From Apteryx mantelli (taxonomy: Eukaryota; Chordata; Aves; Apterygiformes; Apterygidae), in NCBI RefSeq assembly GCF_036417845.1, contig NC_089981.1, positions 77,665,268-77,729,267 on the forward strand: a DNA stretch of 64,000 bases, in the 5' to 3' direction. The translations under genes were made by a program, and so were the position numbers. The notes below the pieces were generated by a model, which was not told the DNA's origin, did no database searches, and worked only from the letters and a program-made list of their open reading frames with translations. Positions 1-57,869 of this stretch are shown piece by piece (positions within the stretch are counted from its first letter, which is position 1; the number at the start of each line of letters is the position of its first letter).

Positions 1-3000
1 TATTTTGTACGAATATAAAATAAGGCAACATCATATTGCAGTGGAGAGAGATTTCTTCACTTGAACTGGCATGCTTGGTTGTTTTTTTGTTTTTTTTTTT
101 TTCCTTTGTGTCTGTCTCAGGGCTGATTATACACACAAAACATTATTTTGATTTTTTTGAAGATTGTTCTCCCTACTGCCAGCTGTGATGATCCTGTTGC
201 AGAGGATAGAGATCAGTTTCTTGAGGTTAATAAAGATAGGAATTCCTCCTTTGCTATTCAGACCAACATTCAATTTTGGTTTTGGTTATTTTAATATATT
301 TAAAATGTAGTTTTATAAAAGAAGCGTCTTTGTCTGATGGAAAACTGCATGTTTATGAGGAAAAAAGTGTAATATTGATAACCTTGCCTTTTGGATGGTT
401 GATTTCAATGGCTTGTGATGCATTTAGCAAGAAGGGCCTGGTTCTTATTGTATCCAAAAAAAGGATATTCATAATTGACTTGACATAGATCAACGCAAAC
501 TAGTTTTCACAGTGATGGAGCAAGCTAAAGCCTATTCCCTTTCCATAGGCATTAATGAAACCTGAGAACATGTACAAAAAAGCTAGATTATCTTATCTTT
601 GCTTTAATCTCCTTTAACTTGATTTAAAATACCCTTCCATCCCCAGCCCCCCCCCCCCCCCCCACACACACCCTTTGGCACAGTAGATAAGGCCAAAGTG
701 ATTATAATGTCTTATCTAAACTGGTTTTTAGTTGCAAATAGTCTAGCATTTAAATATCAAAACCCTAGACTTGTTCTTTACAGTAAAGTCATATACAGAG
801 TATTGCTATGTTTTTAAAGAACAGCAGTAAGATCAGATTTGCTGGGATCTTTTTACACTGCTTTCTCTGTGATTCAGCAGCAATGTATATAAACAATTAT
901 CTGAATTTGTATTTCCTATCTTTGTCATTCTTTCTTCTCCTTATTTCTATATTTTACTTTCCTTATTCTTATTTTTCCTGGCAACAATATTACAGAAATG
1001 AGATGCTGCATCTTTCTTTGTAAGCTATAAAAATTTTGTGACATTTTGCTGCAGCAGATGATGGCAGTTTAGAAGAATGAGCATACTAGCACTTTAACAT
1101 AGCTTCAGCTAACCCCTTCAGAGATGCCCGCTTACACTCAGAACACATCCAGGTTATGTAGAGTCTTACTGAACAACCTGAAGGCTAAGATATTCATTTG
1201 AACTTGTGCTTTTGGATGCTTGGCCCGTACTGACACTTGCTATGTGAATAAGAGAAGCAGCTACTTCCTTCCACACTGGAAAGCAGTCAGGCAGGGTGGG
1301 TAGGCTGGCAGAATTCAGACAGCCTCGTAAAGACAAGGTCTTTTTCCATATTAAATGTCATCCTCAAACATAAACTACATGTAGAAGAAGGCTAGGGTGT
1401 GAATAAATCAGATTTCAAAAAAGTAATGGAAAGGAAATAGGTGAATGTTATATTAAACTCATAGTATCTCAGTAACAGTACTCTGTATATGCAGTACTGA
1501 GATGACTCAAATATCTGCCACTATTTTTCATCAAAAATAAAATTCACTTTTAATAAAGACATCTTTTGGGGGTGGATTTTTTTAATTATTTATTTATTTT
1601 TAGATCAGTTTTGGATGAATCATCTGGATCAGTTCTGGTGCTTGTAGTTGAAATGCAATTACTGAGTAGATCATTTTCCTTCCAGACAAGAATGCCTGAG
1701 ATTTCTATTACTGTAGAAACCAGTTCCAAGTTAAGCTGGACTCCTGAACCCCTTAGAAGCCTGTAGGAGCATAGGCACACTTTCATCTATAAACTTCAGA
1801 AAGAACTTTTTTCCCTTCATGAATCCTATTTGGAATAGTATATTCCAATCTAGGCATTAGAAGCAAGACTTGGTAAAGCTCTTGGCTCAGATCTCACACC
1901 TAGGTTTAGAACTACAAAAAAAATCAATGGGGAAGAACACCTGTGTTTTCAACACTTAAACATTATCTGTGTGAAAACAGTAGTTGGGGTATGTGGCTGG
2001 GCTTCCTGGATATCTAGTATCCTGACTGGAAGTGCATGCATTTACATGTATATAGTGTCTTACAGATGCCTTTGTCAGGCAATATAACCTAACCAAGCTT
2101 TCTTATTTATTGTGCAATATATGTGAACAGATTCTGGGTGTGATGGTCTCTGCACACAGTCAAGACTCATTTGCCTGTGTGTCCACCTGAGGAAATGCAT
2201 GTCAGGTGGGCATGTGGGGGTTGGTTTTGTTTTTTGGGTTTTTTTTGTATGTGGTGGTTTTTTGATTGTTTCAGGGCTTCCCCTTCTTCACCTTGGTAGG
2301 AACAAGAACTGGAGCTTTCAGAAAGTCTGTGAGTCACCCAGTGACCCCAAGGTACTTTTTCGGAATCTGAGGAGTCCTCTCCCTTTCTAGGTGCTGTCAG
2401 ATTTAATCCAGTTTGTTAAACCAACAGAAAAATATCAGCTAGGACCAGGCAAGGGTGGGGACACTTAGGGGAGCTTAGCTCAGGCAAGCATGTGTATTGG
2501 GATACAGCAGATATGTAAAGAAGGCCTCAAGGATTTTCAAAAATGAAATGAGATTTTGAAAGAAAGGTCTGTTTGCATCATTGTCCTTTCTGTCCTTCCT
2601 GCCTGCCTAAGGTCATATGCATTTGGGAAACCCTCACTCATCTTGCAAAAAATTGTGGATTAATGGTTCAGGTACTAGATTCATTAAATGTAGTTTCATT
2701 AATTCTTTAAATCAAGCGTGTAGCTAGCAAATGAGCTGGATGTATAAAATGGCCAAGGTGAAAGGGAAGGGGGGTGGCACTTAAGAAAAGCCTGATCTGA
2801 TCTGTCCTGGTTGGTGACAGAAACTACCTGCTGGTTTCCCATGGATGGGACTGCTGGAGTGCCATCTGCCTTGGTCGTACACAGCTCAGTTACCTAACGA
2901 CTTTGCTCTTTCCTTAGCTTCTCAGTGCTGACCTGGTGCCATTCTTCATGTACAAATGTCCTCCTTGCCACCTGTTCCTACAGCTTTTTGTATTTATTTT

Positions 3001-3300
3001 TAACATGAAAGCAACATTTTCTTCTTTGGAGAAATTATCCAAGGAACCGCTTAGCTTTCAGGTAAATTGGTGGCAACAGCAGAATTCAGTTTCACAGTGG
3101 GTTTTGCTGCAAGAAGACGGGAACCAGCTGCCCCCCTGTCACCTGTGACATCTCCACCGGCCTGCGCACCCTTGTCCCCGAGCAAGGAGCCAAAGCTCAG
3201 GGTGGGATTTTTCTCTTCTGTTTGCACTGCAGGACTTGCACCTCACCTCCTGGGTCGGCCCGCTGCTGGCCTTCTCTTTAGAAGGAAACTACTTGAATAA
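1..3300. other. Intergenic flank upstream of DYNC1H1, no supported gene
   Basis: No reading frame here combines length, splice sites and recognisable protein. The stretch is AT-rich with a 17-base C run (647-663) followed by a short CA tract. Several AATAAA hexamers occur (near 229, 1538 and 1553), so part of it could be the 3' UTR of an upstream plus-strand gene. In mammals that neighbour is PPP2R5C, also in the same orientation. I see no coding exon of it, so this is only a possibility. Confidence 0.5.
647..672. repeat. Poly-C run followed by short CA tract
   Basis: Seventeen consecutive C bases (647-663) run into an ACACACA tract. It is a simple low-complexity repeat. The exact C count may vary between individuals or be affected by sequencing error. 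Confidence 0.9.
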
Positions 3301-3628
3301 AGCACGACGTGATGGTTCCTGTTAAATAATCAATGCCTCTCCGGGCAGGGCTGTTGCCGGGAGGGAGGGAAGGGGGACGCCAGGCGGAGGGCGCGGCCGC
3401 CGCGGGGCCCGGGCTGTTGTCGCCCTTCCCCCATTGTTGCGGCGAGGAGGCTTTATGACGTGGAGTGGGGAGAGGCTTCTCTCGCTGCTTCGACTCCCAG
3501 CGTGCACTGGGGCTGCGGGGCGGGCTCTGCCGCAGGGCACTATGGATCTTGTCGTTTTCCCTGCGTAGTCGTTCCTAGGGTTCGGCGCGCGGGGGCATGC
3601 GCTCCCCACAGGCACCTGGAGCCGCGAG

Positions 3629-3648
3629 GTATGCTGGGACTTGTAGTC
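3629..3648 (-). promoter_or_regulatory. ZNF143/Staf-type binding motif
   Basis: On the minus strand this reads GACTACAAGTCCCAGCATAC, a close match to the known ZNF143 (SBS) consensus ACTACAAYTCCCAGCATGC. It lies about 185 bases upstream of the DYNC1H1 ATG inside the CpG island. Such sites are common in housekeeping promoters. Binding here is inferred. Confidence 0.7.
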
Positions 3649-3690
3649 ATTCGGTCCGTTTCTACCGCGCGCCCGGCGAGGGGCGGGGAG

Positions 3691-3716
3691 GACTGTCTTT
3701 CCCAGAGTACCCCGCG
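3691..3716 (+). promoter_or_regulatory. Second, weaker ZNF143-like motif
   Basis: The plus strand carries a core TTTCCCAGAGTACCCCGCGG preceded by ACTG. It resembles the ZNF143 consensus core TTCCCAGAATGC with the CCGCG extension seen in some sites. It is oriented opposite to the stronger motif at 3629-3648 and is about 45 bases downstream of it. The match is partial, so this is moderate evidence. Confidence 0.45.
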
Positions 3717-3833
3717 GCGGCGTGGGCGGGGAGGCGGCGGTTATAGGGCGGCACTGTGGGGGCGGTGGCTTCAGTGCCGAGTCGGTGGCTCAGCGGGCGG
3801 AGCGCGGCTCGGTCCGTGTGTCCCTGCCTCGGC

Positions 3834-49216
<45,383 letters not shown>

Positions 49217-49475
49217 CAAGATTAGTTTTGTAACTCATAATGTTGTAGTAACTGTCAGTCTTTTATGTAGTCTTCTCCAGTACTTTGTATGTGATACAGT
49301 TAGGTTGTCAGATGGATTTGTGTAAAGTTGAGTAGCAAGAAAGAGAGGTGTATTGAAAAGCTGATAGACTAAACTTGTTTGAAGGAAAATTGGATGAGAT
49401 TTTTAGATGGTTCTTGGAATGTGTTATACTTGATGGATCATATTACATAAAATAAAATCTGTAGCAAGACTGTAT
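49217..49475 (+). other. DYNC1H1 3' untranslated region
   Basis: About 260 bases follow the TAA before the probable cleavage site just downstream of the AATAAA at 49451. It is AT-rich and short, which fits my recollection of a short 3' UTR in mammals. Confidence 0.7.
49451..49456 (+). terminator. Polyadenylation signal AATAAA of DYNC1H1
   Basis: A canonical hexamer 235 bases past the stop codon, followed within 40 bases by a T/G-containing stretch (ACTGTATGACTGTTTCTGG) that could serve as the downstream element. Confidence 0.8.
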
Positions 49476-49479
49476 GACT

Positions 49480-52400
49480 GTTTCTGGAAATAACTGTTCT
49501 TAAGGTGATTTTTCTGGAAAAAAAATACTGTCTCTACAATCTTCTCAGAAAATAACAAGTAATGAATTGATCAACAGTATACTTGAATACCTTTGCACAG
49601 CTCAGCAGCTCAGTCAGCTAACTCCAAGTAACAAAAGTCTTGTATCTAAAGCGTAGAAGAAAAATCTTGAAACAGCCTGAAATGACTTGCTGTAAAGTCT
49701 GAATTATATTGAATGAACTACTGTAACAGGCTCTGGTTGGAATTTCTTGTCTTAGTTAACGGCCAGATGCTAAAGTGTTAGAAGAATAACACAAAAAAAA
49801 GGTTCTTGCTTGAAACAAGCTGCATATACACAACTACTGAGCTGCACTCAGAAGCTAGAGCATCCTAAAGGAGACTCTTATCCTAACAGAGGGATTCCCT
49901 TTTCCTAAGCTTTTTTTTAGGGTATAATAAGGCTTCATTTTAAGGTAAGGGATGTCTAGTTAAGCCCAGGAGGATGGCATTAAATGCTTAAACAAAGAGT
50001 TGTGAGCATATTTCAGAGACTCAAATACAGCTGATGCCAACTAATGAGAACTGACATTTCCTATCAGTTCTGACCACCCTGTGCAGAACAAAGAGCTCTC
50101 TAACAGCATACTCTATCTAACAGTGGCTGATATTAAATGTTTAAGGAAACATGAAGAACACAGGTCTCAGTAGCTCCTTCCTTTCTGTGTTTTCTCTTAT
50201 GAAGCAGTGACTTTCTGAACCAACAATTGACACTGCCCTGTGCTGTGAGGAAAAATCTTGCTTCAGCCTGACACCTGCTCGTTTTAGTTGATGCCTTCCA
50301 AGTTATTAAAATAGAGAATACTTGCTATCTGCCTTCTCCATACTGTTTGTAACTCCTGTAAGTTAATATCTTTGTAGGTTAAAGTGCCCTGGCTTTTTCA
50401 TTCCCTATGAGGGAGGGATCCTAAACCAGAATGCCACCATGTAGTCTTTGTCTAGCACGCATCATCATCATAGCATGCATCATCCAAGATCAGTTTGGTC
50501 CATAACCTAATATCCTTGTTCTGTTTCAGCTTCCATGAGGTGCTTTTCTGCTGGCTGCTACTTAGTTTCTGGAATTAATGTGGTCTCTCTCCAAGCTCAC
50601 TTCAAATGCATTGCATAGAAATGAAGCAGATGATACCCTCCAGGATTGTACTAATTAGAACTTGGATATATTTAAGCTAATATTTCACATTATAACTGCT
50701 ATCTTCAGCACATCCAGCTATTAGCAGCTCAGCTAACCTTCAGCTGAAGCTATACTGTCCAGTAACTCCTTTTGTGCATAGCTCAGCATCTGGAGCTGTG
50801 ATATCAGTTTACAGCTACTATAAATCTTCAGCCAAGGCTTAGAGATGGTGCCTGCCAATTTCATCCATTTATAAATATTAATGATGAGATCCAGACTGTC
50901 TCAAATATGCCTTAGGGGTGCTAGAGCTTCCCAAACTATATTCAGCTCCTTGTACATTAGGCCTAAATTACTCAAAGGTGTGTTTTCAGTTCAAACATTA
51001 GTCAAGAGTTAGATTCACATACTGAATAAGCAGGACTGAGTAAATGCTGTCCCCTGTGACTTACCCTTTTACTTATTTCTCTCCTGAATTTTTCCTGTAT
51101 TTTTTCTGCTAGACTGTTTACTTCAATATATAGAGTAACAAAACTGGTTTAAAATCTCCACTGGATGAGTTCAGGGTTCTCCTTGGCTGCTGTTTCTGAG
51201 GGTGAGCAGTTCAGTTTTACTTCATCTTGGATGAGGTGGTAAAAACTTAAAATGGTGCAGCTTCCTTAACAGGAAGCTGAAGGGCTTGGCTGTATTGTAA
51301 TGCAGTATTTTTAAAGCTTTGTTAATACAAAGCTTAATTATATTGTTAAAATACATGTGTTAATTCTAGGAAGAGCTGTGATTTACTAGTTGCACTACAT
51401 GTGGACAGTTGCAAGGGTTCTTATGCAATGAACCTCACAGCTGTCTTTCAGGAGTTGAGTTGAAGATTTGTGTTCACCTTACATGATAAGGCTGAATGCA
51501 AGCCCCAACTTACTCTTTGCCCTGTGACTATCCCCAGTGGCAAGGGTAGTAACCTTGTGTCTTAGGGCCTAGGCCTCTGAATCTTAGAGCTACCCCTTGG
51601 TTCTAACTACTTAGTTTCCAAGTTCATTAAGAACGATCTGCTTCTCAATGTGGCAATAAAGGAGAAGAGTCAAGTTTCTATAATGAAACAAATATACAGA
51701 TATTAGTATGATACAAGCTAGGAGTTAAGTAGTATTGTAAGTGGCTTGCCACCTTTATTAGTTTAAAAAAAAGTTACGTATCTCTACCAGTCATACAGAG
51801 TCCATGGTTGTACAAACCTATTCCAGGCAATCATTTTAATTTTACTTTTGTAAATAGTAGTTCCCCTTCCACATGTAGCAGACTACCTCAGCTGTATGGT
51901 AAACTTAATTTATCTCTTATCATACAGGAGGGAGATCAGAGATACTATTTTTGTTGACTAACTGGCCTTCCATCAGTGTGTGCCACTTTCACAGCTCTTA
52001 ATGGGAACAACTGCCTAAGGAAAGTGAATGCCTTCAGCTAATGCATTGGATTTTACACTATAAATTCTAAACTGGTAGATATACTGAGAATATATACTTT
52101 GCAAGAACAGATTTGTTAATAGCAAAAGTGTTTAAGGCGGGGAGGAGAAGAAAGCTAGATTGCCCTAGTTCCAACAATGCAATTCAATTGTCTGTAGTCA
52201 AACCTTTAAGGTCATTCATCATACAGCTACTAGGTGACTGTCAGACAAATGAAGAGCAAATCACTGTGGAGTGAAGCAGGTGAGTGGTAAGCTTCAGAAA
52301 ATACACAGTAAGAAAGCAAGCTCTAACTACTGAAAATTAATTGCAGCCATTCAGGCATTCTTCCCTCCCTTCCCAACACACCCTTCCAAGTAATACTTGT

Positions 52401-52690
52401 TGAAATTATACCAAAATAAAATAGGTGCCACCAGGCACTACATACAGGAATCTGGTGCTTCATGAAGGAAGCATAGGCATCAAAGTAATACTCGGGCACA
52501 AAGCTTAGCTATGGCTCTGAGGACACACCTTAGCAGATTTTCCACTTAAAATCACCATTCAAAGCTCACTTAGTTGAGTCCATCTTTGCAGATGAACCTC
52601 AAAGCCTGCAGCAAGTGCAGACTTGAGCTAGTTTACTTAAAGCTTGTTCAGGTATTGTCTGCAAAAGAGGAGCTATAACTGGTTCACTTT
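49480..52690. other. Intergenic region between convergent genes, nothing supported
   Basis: AT-rich unique sequence separates the 3' ends of DYNC1H1 and the minus-strand gene. All frames are heavily interrupted. I found no repeat family or RNA gene that I could name. Confidence 0.6.
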
Positions 52691-52714
52691 TTAGAATGGT
52701 TTTGCCTGTTCTAG

Positions 52715-52720
52715 TTTATT
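52715..52720 (-). terminator. Candidate polyadenylation signal of the minus-strand gene
   Basis: TTTATT on the plus strand is AATAAA on the minus strand, only 12 bases past the TAA at 52732-52734. If used it would give a 3' UTR of about 30-40 bases, which is unusually short. A GT-containing stretch follows on the minus strand. Other distal signals are possible. Confidence 0.45.
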
Positions 52721-52731
52721 CATACCTCAGA

Positions 52732-55700
52732 TTAGGTTGCACGCAATTTCTTTCTTTGTTTTTCACCAGCACCCTCTGAAATAGGAAGCCCTTGTTTTCT
52801 TTTAATTAGTGGCTCTTTGCACATCATGGTGTCAGAGTCATCTGCTAGCATGGGCTGTGGAGCATTAGTATCTGGATTTGCAAGCAAATCCGCACAGGCT
52901 GAAGGATTAACACTCATCAGTAAGGAACAGTCTGGTGTCAGCCACATGGAGGTAAGTGCTTCTCTGGCTCCAGTCAGTTCAGATGGTTGTAACATGTTTC
53001 TTGGAAAATCCTTCTCTTGGCTAGGAGATTCCATGGGTGCTTTGCAGTCACTTACAGTCTGGGCATGAATTTCACCGATTTCTGTTTCTGGGCAGTGCCA
53101 GTTTGAAGGTTTAGAGAAAAGCACTCTATCTTCTGAAGAATCAGCATCCTCCAAAGTAGCTGCTTTTGGAGTACTGTTCACCCATGGTGTGACTTTTGTA
53201 CTATTTGAAGAATTCAAGCTGCAGTCAGAGTGAATGGATGCATCTTCTGAATCACCATCATAAGGATCTAAAAACTAAAATAAAGGTCTCTCTAAATAGT
53301 GTGGATGCTTATGTGTCTGAAGAAAAATACAAGAGATGATAACATACAATGAGGCTAAAGCCCACTCTTTTTAAGATATATTAAGATACAGACTTACTAT
53401 TTAAGTTCTATTTATCCACACACACCCACTCTATGTTTATCCACGCATACCACCCAAAAATTAAAATACAGAGTGGGTAAGTTGAGAACAAGGCTGCTAA
53501 ATAATAGCTGAAGTTTACAAACCTACTTGCTGTCCCTTTGTGTTTCTTGCTTTCTTGAGTCCTCCAGCAAGTGGGCTAGGCAAGACCTATTCAAGAAAAG
53601 TTCAGATAAGCTTATAACATATCTTCCTGTGAATTACTGAGCATTTTAAGTAAAACCAGAGCCTATAAGGTCCTGGAGAAGAAAAGGACAGATTGTCCCC
53701 TTGCTAAAAGATGGTAGAAATGTGTATCAGGCAGTCTAACTTTTAAGGCCTTGTAAGAAATTAGCCTAAATAGAGGAAGTGAGGAGAGCTATGGTAAGTC
53801 TTCCAACACCTAGGACATTGCTACAAAGAGACCGATGAGTATTTGTATACCCAATAACCAGAGAAATGAACTAGCAATAGAGATGATGTAATTTAGAGGT
53901 TAGAGAGCTTTCCTCTAAATTAAGTCACCTTTTGTTGTTTTATATAGAAATATTCTGAAATTTATCTTCATTAGGCACTTCTGTGACTACTTGAACTCCC
54001 AACAGGAGTGATGTAGGTCAGCACAGATGCTATCTGCATAGGAGTAGAGTTTGAGGCCATGGCCAGCTCTGTACTTCTTGGCATAATGCCTACAAGTGAT
54101 ACTTCTACCTCAGTTTAAGTGTCCAGATACAAAAACATATATGCAAAGTACTCAAAAACAACAGCAAAAGCAGAGTTCACAACAGTTATTTAGCTGCATT
54201 CTGTCCTATTTCCTACCTCTACATGATACACATAGGAGGAGGAGGCAACCATAGATCAACTTCACTGGAACTCAGCTACAAGTAAGAATGGAAAAAGCAA
54301 GCTAAAGAACTTCAAGTCTTGTATCTTCCTCATTAGCAAGATTATGAACACTTGCCACTCTTGAGAAAGCTCTGTAACTTAACACAGTCAAACTAAGTCC
54401 TTTGTATCAGAATCAATATTACTGCTCTATTACCACTGAGATTTCAGGCTTCTTCCCTCTGTGCTTAAACACAGATTCATCCAGACCCAGATAAAGAACT
54501 TTCTTCTTCACATTATCTGTTTGATAACTGCACAATTCTAACATAATACTTATAGTCTAGGTCTATTTAAAGAACAAAACAGATTAAAAACCACACACAC
54601 GCACCCAAAAAAGCCCACCAGAAGCCGTGCAGGTAAGGATGCCATTTTAAAAGCAAACCACAGGTACAAAGCAGTCACACAAGAAGAAACATTCAGTGCA
54701 AAGTAACTGCTCCTTTACAAAGGAGCCACCTCAGCTGTTCAGAGAACAAGCTGACAGCTGCAATCATTACTATGTCTGCTGCTGGCAGAGAAAAGGAAGG
54801 TAGAGTTTATCCATCCAGCCCTATAGAAATCCAGCTGCACTAGAGCTTAACTGCTAAAAGTTAATCACTTTCTCAGAGACAACCCAGTTCAGCTTTAAGT
54901 ACTTTTTAGTCAAATGTAGCACTGCTTTGCTATCTAAAGCATTGGTACTTTCCTGCCCTCTCCTCCCAAAATCAGCTTTGCTAAACTCAGTAGCAGTTGT
55001 GAGGAAGAGTCTGATGGATAGAAAGGGGTGTCTCCCCACTCCGCCACACCTTTACAGCCACAAAAGAAAGAACCACCCTGAACACATCTCAGACTCTCCC
55101 TGCAGGGACTATGGGGAGTCTTGAAATACCTGTGAGGGATGAGAGAATTTTATCACCATCATAAAATGGTTCAGGGCATCAGGCCTTACCTCAGCGTTGG
55201 ACTCAGATTCAGACTCCGTACTTGACTCTACTATGCACTTTTGCTGGAGAGGAAGAAGGGAAAGAAATACTAATCTGTAACTAGAAGTTACCACAGCTTT
55301 GGACTGATGCTGATGTTCTAGAGCAAACTGCTGATGTTATATTTTTCCAGGTTTTCATCACCTGAAGCCAGTATTTCTTTTTAAATACCTTATTTCTGGT
55401 GCCAGTTAGATAAGAATAAATAAGAATCCCCCCCCCCCAAAAAAAAATATATATAGTGGGAAGCTACTCAGAACACTACTGCGTTTACTAGGAACAGTTA
55501 TTTCAGCTTTGAAAACAGCTTTGCAAAAATGCATTTTGAACTGCATTGAGGGTTTGATTTTTTTTTTAAATAAAATCATATGTCTCAGAAATGTAACTGC
55601 AGGTAAATCACTAAAGCTACATCCTCAGTTTTCTGAACATCTTGCTATAGAGATCTTACAAACAAAAACCCCTTTATTCTGCAGGTGGTAGTACAGGAAG

Positions 55701-56454
55701 AGAATGGCATTCTCCCTTCCCTTCTGTTTCTTTGCAGGTGATGCCATTTGAATCAATTTATTCACAGGTGTTCTTCATGTCCTATTTTCCACCACTATTT
55801 GCTAATAACAAACGAACTAACCCTTTCTAAACTGTACTTGAATGTGGAGATATAGAAGCAGCAATTAGGAAAAAAGAAGTTACCATGTAGTTATGTGCCA
55901 GTCTTTCTACGTAGTCTGTACTTTTAACAGAATCCTTCATTTCCTGAGCATCTACTAAAATGGGAAGAGGGTAGGAAAGCATGTTAGAGAAATTGTTCCA
56001 CTGGATAAATTACCCAGACATAGGAGCTCCCTTTATATTAGAAAGGCTTGTTAATCCTCCACAAAGTCTGTATTAAGCTATTAATTAAAAACAACTTCTG
56101 TTTAAAAACAAAACAAAAAAATAAAAGCCACCATCTCCTACCATGACAATGACTTAATTCACGGACATTCATGCAGTATGAGAAAGAAATACATGTTTTA
56201 AAAAAAACTTACACTCTGTGAAGTGTTTCTTTTTTAAGGCACTACAAGTTTTCTGAAGCCTCAAAGAGATATTTGTGCTCAAGATGTCAAACTAGCCTGG
56301 ACTTCAGACAGGAAAACGCAAAGCCACCTTCAGCGTCAGCCCTTCACCCACGTCCACCCACACTGGCGTCAGCCCCCGCTCGCCCCGTACCGTCCATGGG
56401 CTGCCCAGCCCCACGCCGCCTCCGTCGCCGCAGCCTCCTCTCCGCCGAGGCCAT
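52732..56454 (-). CDS. Unrecognised five-exon gene, 262-residue Arg/Ser/acid-rich protein
   Basis: I do not recognise this gene. Exons in order on the minus strand are 56454-56391, 55954-55884, 55243-55190, 53586-53523 and 53267-52732. All have GT/AG boundaries and compatible phases, and the sum is 789 nt (262 codons plus TAA). The start ATG at 56454 has A at -3 and G at +4 and sits in a CpG-rich segment. Visible features: an arginine run at residues 6-14 (RRLRRRRRR), a short helix-like exon 2 (DYVERLAHNYM), an acidic serine run ESSTESESES at 51-60, DPYDGDSEDAS at the start of exon 5, and a basic tail with KRKQ (240-243) and KQRKK (254-258). These suggest a disordered nuclear, possibly phosphorylated protein. 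No enzyme motif is seen. It is convergent with DYNC1H1. A decayed paralogous exon lies at 62226-62766. Confidence 0.72.
55429..55456. repeat. Poly-C then poly-A then TA run
   Basis: Ten C, about nine A and a short ATATATAT tract in the intron between exons 2 and 3 of the minus-strand gene. Low complexity. Confidence 0.8.
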
Positions 56455-56580
56455 CCTGCTCCCATCCCGCTCCCGGGCTTCGGCCTCCTCCACCTTTGTA
56501 GGCGCTGGCTCCCGCCTGCCCCACCTCCGCCCCCACCTCCTGCCCCTGCCCTCGCGCTCCCAGTCAGCCCCCCGAAAACA
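56320..56580 (-). promoter_or_regulatory. Small CpG island at the 5' end of the minus-strand gene
   Basis: A GC-rich, CpG-containing patch of about 250 bases surrounds the proposed first exon (56391-56454) and its 5' UTR, in otherwise AT-rich DNA. It is the only such patch between 49 kb and the window end and supports a real transcription start here. Confidence 0.6.
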
Positions 56581-56780
56581 GAAACTTCCCTCTGTTTTTT
56601 CCCCCAAAAAGATGAAAGTGAAGCAAGGAAGAGGAGAGCAAAGTCTCCCCGTGAAAACTCTCTGTGCCATTGCTAAAGGCCTCGGGCTACTTTTCATAAT
56701 CGCTCCAGAAGAGCAGGTTGTGTGGAAAAGTCTACAGTGGAAATACACAGAAAACAGCATGGCATTTGGAGTAGTGTAAT

Positions 56781-56850
56781 CATTACATGTTTATGTACAC
56801 ACACATATATACACTTAAAGAAATGTATGTAGGTATGTATACATACACTT
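56781..56850. repeat. Imperfect TA/CA/TG-rich simple repeat
   Basis: Alternating ACACAC, ATATATAC and GTATGTAGGTATGTATACATAC units. A degraded dinucleotide/tetranucleotide microsatellite upstream of the minus-strand gene. Confidence 0.7.
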
Positions 56851-57869
56851 GCACATATTCATAGTTAAATCTGCAAGGCCGGGTGGCCAGGGACACCTCA
56901 CTCCCCCCTGCTCTCACAGCTTGATTTTCTGTGGCCCCATCTCACTCACACAACCTTCAGGCTGCCAGAAAGTGGTCGGTGTCCCTCCTGCTTGCTGTAC
57001 CCTCACTCGCCTTCCCGTCCCTTTCACCTTTTCTAGGACTTTTTCCTCACAGAAACTGATCACAGTCTTCCTAAATAGGGCCAAGGGAAAAATATTTATC
57101 CTCTTCAGAGGCAGTTAAGATTTTCAAAGATGTTTCCTCCTTCCATTTGCTGTGGTAGATGATCTCCCACCTTTTGGACTGGGTTTGGGTTTGACACACA
57201 TCATTGCTTTCTAAGCATGTCTCCTAATTACTTACAATCCATCACATGTGATTTAAAGGACTTATTACGTGCTGTCAGCTTTCCTTATTAGCACTTGCTA
57301 AGAAAAAGAATGACAGTTTTGCTATTTTTAAATACAAGGAATAGTATTTTTTCAGATTTACATGAGAACTATGACTCAGGTCCATTTCTCACAAAGAAGC
57401 AGAACCGGTTTGACCCTTTAAAGACATATATCTTAGCAAACACATGGCAATTCTGCCACTGAAGGCTACTTCACTATTCCCCTTACCTCCCCCTTTTAGA
57501 AAAAAATTAGAAGATAAGTATGCTTTTACTTTTTCAAAGCAAATTCCTATTCCTCCCATTATTTCCTTCTTTAAGACCTACCTTTCTTGCACCTCCCTGC
57601 AGAAAGAAGATACTATTATTTCAGATTAATTTGAAAATTAATATGGAAGTCTCAGCAAAACGAGAGCCTCTCACCCTGGCACCAGTGGGTGGTTGCCACT
57701 CAGAAAGGTGCAGGGAGGAAGTCCCTAGGGAGTTAGGAGTAAGAGCAGCCGCTCTGGGAGTAGCTCACGAACACTGGAAGTCTTCCATTTCACTTCTCCC
57801 ACCAGCCGAGCTGCACCATACTGTCCATGCCTCTTTCCTCCCCAGACACCTCTATTTCCACGTCCTTAC

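Noticed and set aside
1..3300. Assignment of the upstream flank to the PPP2R5C 3' UTR
   Set aside because: Only mammalian synteny and scattered AATAAA hexamers support it. No coding exon is visible.
53523..53527. Alternative donor CAA|GTAGGT for exon 4 of the minus-strand gene
   Set aside because: It would put exon 5 out of phase and bring a TGA after 17 codons. The donor GTAG|GTTTGT keeps the 178-codon frame open.
56273..56779. 168-codon plus-strand frame over the small CpG island
   Set aside because: Ser/Pro/Arg-rich shadow of GC-rich DNA antisense to the minus-strand first exon. No splice or homology support.
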